From assembly GCF_002878395.1 (NCBI RefSeq), contig NC_061120.1, forward strand, positions 100,544,227-100,608,226: a DNA stretch of 64,000 nucleotides, in the 5' to 3' direction. Positions 58,676-64,000 of the stretch are shown in pieces (the first letter of the stretch is position 1; every line of letters begins with the position of its first letter). The DNA is from Capsicum annuum (taxonomy: Eukaryota; Streptophyta; Magnoliopsida; Solanales; Solanaceae). A program made the translations under genes and the position numbers. The notes below the pieces were generated by a model, which worked only from the letters and a program-made list of their open reading frames with translations, searched no databases and had not been told where the DNA came from.

Positions 58676-59399
58676 TGATATGGGCACGACTATGAAGATG
58701 GACGTGAATGGGTGCGTATTGAACCCATCCAAGGAAGTGCTCAAGTAAAGTGTAAAAGAGGGCCCAAAACATACCAAAATAGCCCCTAAGTTACACTTGA
58801 TGGGCCCCTTCCTTAATGGGTATTTTGGAAATTTTGTCTTCTTCTTTTAATAAACTATAGATAGAATATTTTATGGTTTTTATAGTTAGATTTTAGATGA
58901 TATTGTGAGTGTTTTAACACTTGAAAATATTTCCTCTCTAATGGAGAGAAGACCAACCTAAAACAAGGGCATTCATAAATGCGGATCTTACTTGTGTTGC
59001 ATTTAAGGCTTGGAAACATTGGGTGCTTGGGGGATTGATGTCCCTCTTGTGTCCACGAAACAATGTATGTGTTGATTATTACATATAGTAGGGGTTTTGG
59101 TGTTTGAGACACACCATAGTTCATATAACTTGTAATAGTTTATGTCACACTATCTATCCTTACATTTATTGTTGTTATCTATGTTCTTGTTGTGTTGTTG
59201 AATTCAAAAGTTGTGATCTTTGGGTTCATCTCATTTTGTTGTGTTGTTGGCTGTTTTGTTGTTGAATAATAACTTGTTATATTGTTATTGTTGTTGGATT
59301 CATGTCTTGGAATTTGACCCATTCAACCTCTCAGTTTTGTGTTTTGTTCTTCTTGTTTTATGGACTATTTTGGTGCTTTTTGTAGATCAATTCATATCA
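58676..59399 (+). repeat. 5' LTR of element J (724 bp)
   Basis: Starts TGATATGGGCACGAC, ends TTCATATCA. It is homologous to 61808-62541 and more loosely to 62546-63249. Shared blocks are CAAAATAGCCCCTAA, ATTTTATGGTTTTT, GAGACACACCATAGTTC and TATGTCACACTATCTAT. A candidate TATA region lies near 58855-58865 (CTATAGATAGAATA). Confidence 0.85.
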
Positions 59400-59413
59400 T
59401 TTCATATCAAAGT
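59400..59413 (+). other. Degraded primer binding site of element J
   Basis: TTTCATATCAAAG stands where the second J copy (63250) has TTTGGTATCAAAT. The latter matches the initiator tRNA-Met complement TGGTATCA, so the same primer was probably used here before mutation. Confidence 0.55.
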
Positions 59414-60724
59414 ATGGCTTGATTTCATTTCCACAAGATCAATATTGGGCTTGCTTACTTAAAAAAATTTGAAAACCAAAAAACCAAAAAGAAGCAAATA
59501 TGTCCATTTTAGTGTCTTGGCTGAAATTGTGTTCTTGTTGTGTCTTGGATGAGATTTTTACCTGTCTTGAGTGTTTCTAGTGTTAGTTTTATTCGTCACT
59601 AACACCATTGAGTTTATACCTAAGTTTGAGCTTGAATTCGTTGATGTTGTTGTTGTGAACTTAAGCTTGGCAGTGTATTCTTGAACCTTGTTATGGTGGA
59701 TTGTTTTGGCCGTGAGTGTTGAGAAATTGTTGTGGAGGATTTGTTCTTAGACGTGAGGATTTTGTTGTTTTTCTTGTTATGATTGTTGTTGTTTTTCTTT
59801 AAGTTCTTTACAACCTTCATCTCTTAATAAAACTGAAATTACAATACTAATGACTTGGCCGTGTGTTGGTGGAATTGTTGTTGTGGATTGGAGTTGACCG
59901 TTGGATTTTGTTGGTTGTTCTTGCAGATTGTTGTTGATGTTTTTGGTGCGGTTGTTATAGTTCTTGAAGTTCTTCCCCTCCTTCATATATTTTTAAAATA
60001 TAAAAGTAAACTTTAGATCCTAAAAAGATTAAGGAAAAGGTGTAGAACTAATTAGTCTTGAAAGACTCTACAACCACCAAAGACTTATCAATCATATCTC
60101 AACCACTTTCCAAGATTCAAGGGCCGATGTTTCAAACAGAAATTACAAGTAAAGTCTTGAATTTGAATTGAAAAGGAGCTCCAAGACTTACATTTTCCCT
60201 CCTTTAAACAAATTCCACCAATTCCTAAATCTAAAATTGACCAAGACTTGAGAATTGAAAAATAAAAACTTGACAAAAAAATGCTACCAATAGTGTACTG
60301 CCACATAACCTTGTTACTATTCATGCAGCAATTTTGGCTCAAATTATAGATTCTTAGTTTCACTTTTTTGTTCCTTAGTTTCGTTTGTCGATTCAAACAC
60401 TAATTGACAAGCTAGTAATCTCCTACTAGATTGTAAGTTAGTTTATGTGTCCATTTGTTTGTGTTAGCTTTATTTGGTTGCTTTTGTCTTTTAAAATTGT
60501 TGTTAGTTCTTGTATCAAGTCTTACAAGATTTTATTTGAGTTTTAAACCAAATCTATTCTAGACAAGAGTAAACACACACCTCAATCTCCTCACGGGTTC
60601 TTAGCTGGCTTACAACCCTCGTGGAATCCAAAATGTGAAGTAATCAAAGTGTATGAGTGTGGTGAGGCTAATTTGAGCTAACGAGTTTGCCATTTGTTTC
60701 TTGTTGTCTTTTCTTTTAGGTACC
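59414..60724 (+). other. Long leader of element J, no gene
   Basis: 1.3 kb with many TTG/TGTTG runs on the plus strand (59640-59970), hence AAC/CAA-rich pseudo-frames on the minus strand. The part 60005-60245 matches 63700-64000 in the second J copy (GGGCCGATGTTTCAAAC against GGGCCCATTTTTTAAGG, then AAAATTGACCAAGA). It ends with a pyrimidine stretch and AG (TTGTCTTTTCTTTTAG, 60705-60720) just before the ATG, which looks like a splice acceptor. A spliced leader is possible. Confidence 0.6.
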
Positions 60725-61219
60725 ATGGCTGCCAATAATTTCAATGCCATATTTGATCGCCTCAATGATCATTGTGATAGTTTCAAAGCCAATTGTGAAA
60801 ATATCAAATGGTACATTGAAAAGATATGCCAATTGATACCCAAACTTTTCCCTAAAAATCCAAGTCCTCTTTTACAAACAACTTGTGATGAGTGCTTCCC
60901 AAAGGAAGAAGTAGGTTGCCCCGACCAAGACCAAGGTAAAGTCCGTAGCTCATGTGAGCTACAAGGTAAAAATGCTAACCTCTATATTCCAATAAACTTA
61001 GAATATTGTGATATGGCTAGTAGTAGCCAAATGTATGTAGTTGCAGATTTGCCTAGAGTAGAGGTGCTTGAATCTTCTTTTTGTGATACTCTTGGTGATG
61101 TTAGGTCGCGTGAGGACCAAACTCTTGTAGTAAGTACACAAGCACTAGTTTATACTTTAGATGACGAAATTAATTCTTCTCATAAAAATAATTTATGTCC
61201 ATCTAGTGCCAACACTTAA
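60725..61219 (+). CDS. Element J reading frame, first part (164 codons), product unknown
   Basis: The ATG at 60725 has a strong context (GTACCATGGCTGCC) and follows a splice-acceptor-like CTTTTAG, so I prefer it to the in-frame ATG at 60701. The product begins MAANNFNAIFDRLNDHCDSF. Residues 1-45 look helical and amphipathic, followed by Pro/Lys (PKLFPKNPSPLLQ), a CDECFPKEEVGC cysteine cluster, then an acidic, soluble tail. It ends at TAA 61217-61219. There is no signal peptide, membrane segment, CCHC knuckle or protease motif. The same frame stays open 43 more codons beyond the stop to 61351, and the next frame carries on, so the original protein was probably longer. It may be an unrecognised gag-like particle protein or a captured gene; I do not recognise it. 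Confidence 0.6.
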   Translation: MAANNFNAIFDRLNDHCDSFKANCENIKWYIEKICQLIPKLFPKNPSPLLQTTCDECFPKEEVGCPDQDQGKVRSSCELQGKNANLYIPINLEYCDMASSSQMYVVADLPRVEVLESSFCDTLGDVRSREDQTLVVSTQALVYTLDDEINSSHKNNLCPSSANT

Positions 61220-61758
61220 AACTTTGATAAGGTTCCATTAACAATTGACAAGTGTATTCACATACTATTTGAACCTTTTGAAAACCAAGGTGAGTCTACA
61301 TTGGTATACAAGTTTCCAACAACTAGTGAGGGCGTGCAAGATGATCATTAGGTGAAGAAAACCTTAATTTGCTTAGATATTTAGGATGCCCGAATTGTAA
61401 TTGTACATGTGAAATTGTTTTTGGTTTCTATCCTCTTGATGCCCGTTGTGATATGAAGCTATATGAGAATTACCCTCTTGAAAGGTAGTATGGATGAAAC
61501 CTATGTCCATGGCTACTTCTCACATCTGATCCAGGTGCCATCTTAGGGTGTAAACTGAGTAGTCTTAACCTATGTCCCTTATTTCTTAGTGTTTATCCTA
61601 GCCACTCCATTTTTTATTATTGTATTAATATTTTCATGCTTAAGTCAAAGGGCTCATGGTTATATCTCAAGTTTGTCCCACCTCAACATGACAATGTTTT
61701 GTATAATAACCATAACCCTCATGTCATAAGGATATTTGAATTGTTAGCCCTTTTTTGA
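61220..61758 (+). pseudogene. Element J reading frame, decayed second part
   Basis: After the TAA at 61217 the same frame runs 43 codons (KVPLTIDKCIHILFEPFENQ) to TAG 61349-61351. From 61351 the next frame reads on with GEENLNLLRYLGCPNCNCTC and FGFYPLDARCDMKLYENYPL. It is interrupted by TAG at 61486 and TGA at 61495, then has a long readable tail (SDPGAILGCKLSSLNL, LKFVPPQHDNVLYNN) to TGA 61756. The residue pattern looks like real protein, including a CPNCNCTC cysteine cluster and hydrophobic blocks. A single ancestral gene of about 340 codons with one frameshift and three stops explains this best. Its end lies about 40 bp before the polypurine tract, as in known LTR elements. Confidence 0.55.
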
Positions 61759-61794
61759 TTTTGCATGGTGGGGATTCGAGGTTTAATCCTTTTC

Positions 61795-61807
61795 AAGAAG
61801 GGGAGGA
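61795..61807 (+). other. Polypurine tract of element J
   Basis: AAGAAGGGGAGGA, thirteen purines in a row, directly precedes TGATACGGG of the 3' LTR. It is a textbook plus-strand primer site and sets the element's polarity. Confidence 0.9.
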
Positions 61808-62541
61808 TGATACGGGAACGACCATGAAGATGGAAGTGAATAAGTGTGTATTGAATCCGTCCAAGGAAGTGCACAAGTGAAGCGTAAAAGAGGCCCCAAA
61901 ACACACCAAAATAGCCCCTAAATTACACTTGTGGGTGCACTTTTCCTTAAGGGGTATTTTGGACATTTTGTTTTCTATTTGTAATACACTCTATATAGAA
62001 TATTTTAGGGTTTTTGTAGTTATATTTTAGATAATATTGTGAGTGTTGTAACACTTGAAAACATTTTCTCTCTAATAGAGAGAAGACTAACCCGAACTAG
62101 GGCATTCACAAGTGTGGATTTAACTTGTTTTGCATTCAAGGCTTGGAAATGTTGGGTGCTTGGGAGATTGACATCCCTCTTTTGTCCATGTAAGAGTGTA
62201 GGTGTTTATTATTAAATGTTGTAGGGGTTTTGGTTTTTGAGACACACCATAGTTCTTAGAACTTGTAATAGTTTATGTTACACTATCTATTTTTACATTT
62301 ATTGTTGTTACCTTGTGTTCTTGTTGTGTTGTTGAATCCAAAAGTTGTGTTCATTGTGTTCATCTTTTCATCTCATTTTTTTGTGTTATTGGCTGTTTTG
62401 GTGTTGAATAACACCTTGTTAAGTTGTCATTGTTGTTGGATTCATGGCTTGGAACTTGTCCTATTAAAGCTCTCGGTTTTATGTGTTATTCTTCTTGTTT
62501 TGTAGACAGTTTTGGTGTATTTTGTTGATCGATTCATATCA
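61808..62541 (+). repeat. 3' LTR of element J (734 bp)
   Basis: Starts TGATACGGGAACGACC, ends TTCATATCA, homologous to the 5' LTR with visible divergence. TATA candidate TCTATATAGAATA near 61990. Only four bases (TTGA) separate it from the next J-type LTR. Confidence 0.87.
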
Positions 62542-62545
62542 TTGA

Positions 62546-63249
62546 TGATATGGGAATGATCACAAAGTTGGATGAGCGAGAGAGTGAATTGACCCAAGAC
62601 TTGGAGTGTGCAGGTGAAGTGCAAAGGAGGGCCCAAATACATACCAACATTGTCCATACAATACTCCAAGGGCACCTTTGTTATCCACTTTTTATTAAAG
62701 GGTCTATTTGGACATTCACATCTTATTTTGTTATAGATATAAATAGAACAATTTAAAGTTTCTTTCATTAGACATTAATGATAATGAATGTTGTATAACA
62801 TTGAAAGACAATTCCTCACTTGTGTTGTGTTCAAGGCTTAGAAATATAGGTTCTTGAGAAGATTGACATCCCTCTTGTGTCCACGTAAGCGTGTAGGTGT
62901 TATTATTACTTGTATTAAGGATTTTTGTGTTTGATACACACCTTAGTTCTTACGACTTATAAAAATCTATGTCTCACTACCTATCTTTACATTTCTTATA
63001 AATCGTTGGTTGTAGCATGTTGTAATCTTCAACCCATGAGTTGTTTGTTTCCTGTTGTTATTGTTCTTACCATAGTGTTTTCCATCTTGTTGTGTTGTTG
63101 CTGTTTTGGTATTGTTTCACACATTGATAACTTATCATTGTTGTGTTATTCTCGTGTTTGGAAGTGTCTTCTTCTAGATTACGGGTTTATTGTTGTTAAA
63201 CTAGCCTATGGTGGCTGTTTTACGCACATTTCATATTTTGTTTATATCA
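62546..63249 (+). repeat. 5' LTR of second J-family element (704 bp)
   Basis: Starts TGATATGGGAATGATC, ends TTTATATCA. It shares with the J LTRs the blocks GGAGGGCCCAAATACATACC, TTGACATCCCTCTTGTGTCC and TTGATACACACCTTAGTTCT. Confidence 0.8.
62738..62745 (+). promoter_or_regulatory. TATA box of the second J-family LTR
   Basis: TATAAATA at the position equivalent to the weaker TATA candidates of the two J LTRs (58855-58865 and about 61990). It is the best TATA box of the three. Confidence 0.55.
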
Positions 63250-63251
63250 TT

Positions 63252-63261
63252 TGGTATCAAA
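63252..63261 (+). other. Primer binding site of second J-family element
   Basis: TGGTATCAAA starts two bases after the LTR end. It matches the first eight bases of the initiator tRNA-Met complement. Confidence 0.7.
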
Positions 63262-64000
63262 TATTGTTGATTTTGTTCCAACAAAATCAATCTTGGGCTT
63301 GTTAATTGAAAAATGAGAAATAAAAGTGTTGGAAAACCAAAAAATCAGTAAAAAGAAAATCTGTCCCATTTATTTTATTTTTGGATAAAAATTTGAAACT
63401 TAGATCTAGGAGTTCTTTTGGGTGTTTTTTTATGTCTAGTGTTAGCTTCTTTAACACCAACAGTAAAGGAGTCTAAATCTAAATTTGAGTTGATATTGTT
63501 TTTGTGAATCTAAGACTTGGCGATATGGTTGACATTGTTGTTGTGGATTTGAGTTGGACATGTGTTGTTGTTGTGGATTGGAGGCCTAAAAATGTTGTGT
63601 TAATGTTGTTATTGAAAATTTGACCTTGAAAATGTGTTGTTGATGTGTGGAATCCAACTTGAACCATAGAACTCCAAGAGTAAAAAAATGTTGTGTTCTT
63701 CACCATCTTAATATATTATTAAAGAAAAGCTGGTTGTTGATCTTAGAAGCTGAAGAAGGAGAGTGTGCGTTGTTTTTAGTCTTAAAAGACGAAGTTGTAG
63801 TACTTGTTGGTGAAGAGACTTGTTCACATTACTCAAAAGACTTAACAACCACTTTATATGATTTAAGGGCCCATTTTTTAAGGAGAAGTACAACGAAAGT
63901 CAAGTCTTGAAAGTTGAATTTGAAAAAAAGAGCTCTAAGACTTATATTCCCTCATTTTTAACCAAATCCACCAATCCAAATTGAAAATTGACCAAGATAA
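63262..64000 (+). other. Leader of second J-family element, no gene
   Basis: Homologous in patches to 59414-60245, including the CTAGTGTTAG(C/T)TT(C/T)TT block near 63440 and AAAATTGACCAAGA at the window end. It is rich in TTGTTG/GTTGTGGAT repeats. Small open frames on both strands here have no support. Confidence 0.6.

Larger units (their letters stand above)
58676..62541 (+). mobile_element. Element J: pol-less LTR retrotransposon with its own reading frame
   Basis: A complete compact element: 5' LTR 58676-59399, degraded primer site, 1.3-kb leader, coding part 60725-61758, 13-base polypurine tract 61795-61807, 3' LTR 61808-62541. The LTRs are homologous along their length and start TGATA(T/C)GGG. 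The interior is only 2.4 kb. It contains nothing resembling gag, protease, RT, RNase H or integrase, so it is non-autonomous. No matching target duplication is visible (ATTTG left, TTGAT right). Confidence 0.82.
62546..64000 (+). mobile_element. Second J-family element, 5' part, running off the window
   Basis: LTR 62546-63249, primer site 63252-63261, and leader to the window edge that is homologous to the leader of element J. It is oriented like J and begins four bases after it. Sequence has diverged considerably from J: the segment corresponding to the J LTR block at 62085-62115 is shortened. It is therefore a separate, older or differently derived insertion, not a simple duplication of J. 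The coding part would begin beyond the window. Confidence 0.78.

Noticed and set aside
59620..59986. Asn/Lys-rich minus-strand frames in the leader of J
   Set aside because: They come from TTG/TGTTG runs read backwards. The compositional bias explains their openness.

Overview
The window looks like a piece of a large, AT-rich plant nuclear genome. It is almost entirely old, nested LTR retrotransposons. I found no convincing host gene, tRNA, rRNA or CRISPR array. The organism is probably a Solanaceae species (pepper, tobacco or tomato relatives). That is an inference from the overall style: gypsy elements of the chromodomain-bearing Tekay/Del type primed by initiator tRNA-Met, and a PIF/Harbinger (Tourist-like) MITE with GGGTGTGTTTGG ends. 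Nothing in the window fixes the species.

Layout. 1-2175: degraded LTR-like DNA with CTATAGCG motifs and a short broken reading frame. 2176-12604: element A (+), with a very long 5' LTR, dead gag and pol, and a cut 3' LTR. 12605-17542: an LTR of family B (-), which contains a 935-bp MITE at 13754-14688. 17543-20330: element F (+), a pol remnant whose integrase is fused to an LTR start. 20331-21999: unassigned repeat-like DNA. 22000-25440: element B (-), with protease, gag, primer site and truncated 5' LTR. 25454-30110: element G (+), cut inside pol by the insertion of C. 30111-39671: element C (-), with a solo LTR (34499-35989) inserted in its reverse transcriptase. 39672-48935: element D (+), the best preserved two-LTR element. 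48936-53215: element H (-), an LTR plus non-coding interior. 53216-54418: element I (+), a pol remnant. 54419-56743: element L (-), an Athila/Tat-like 3' LTR plus 3' UTR. 56744-58675: LTR K (+). 58676-62541: element J (+), a compact pol-less LTR element with its own unusual reading frame. 62546-64000: a second J-type LTR plus leader, running off the window.

How the parts work together. A, B, C, D, F, G and I share one plan: initiator-Met primer site where it is preserved, gag with a CCHC knuckle, protease, reverse transcriptase, RNase H, integrase, and a chromodomain at the C-terminus where that end is preserved. None can move by itself now. All carry stops, frameshifts or lost catalytic residues, and many of the lesions look like G-to-A or C-to-T changes, as expected from decay of methylated cytosine. 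J is different. It has LTRs, a primer site, a polypurine tract and about 1.1 kb of mostly open sequence, but no recognisable gag, protease, RT or integrase, so it must have depended on enzymes from another element. J is the most interesting object here.
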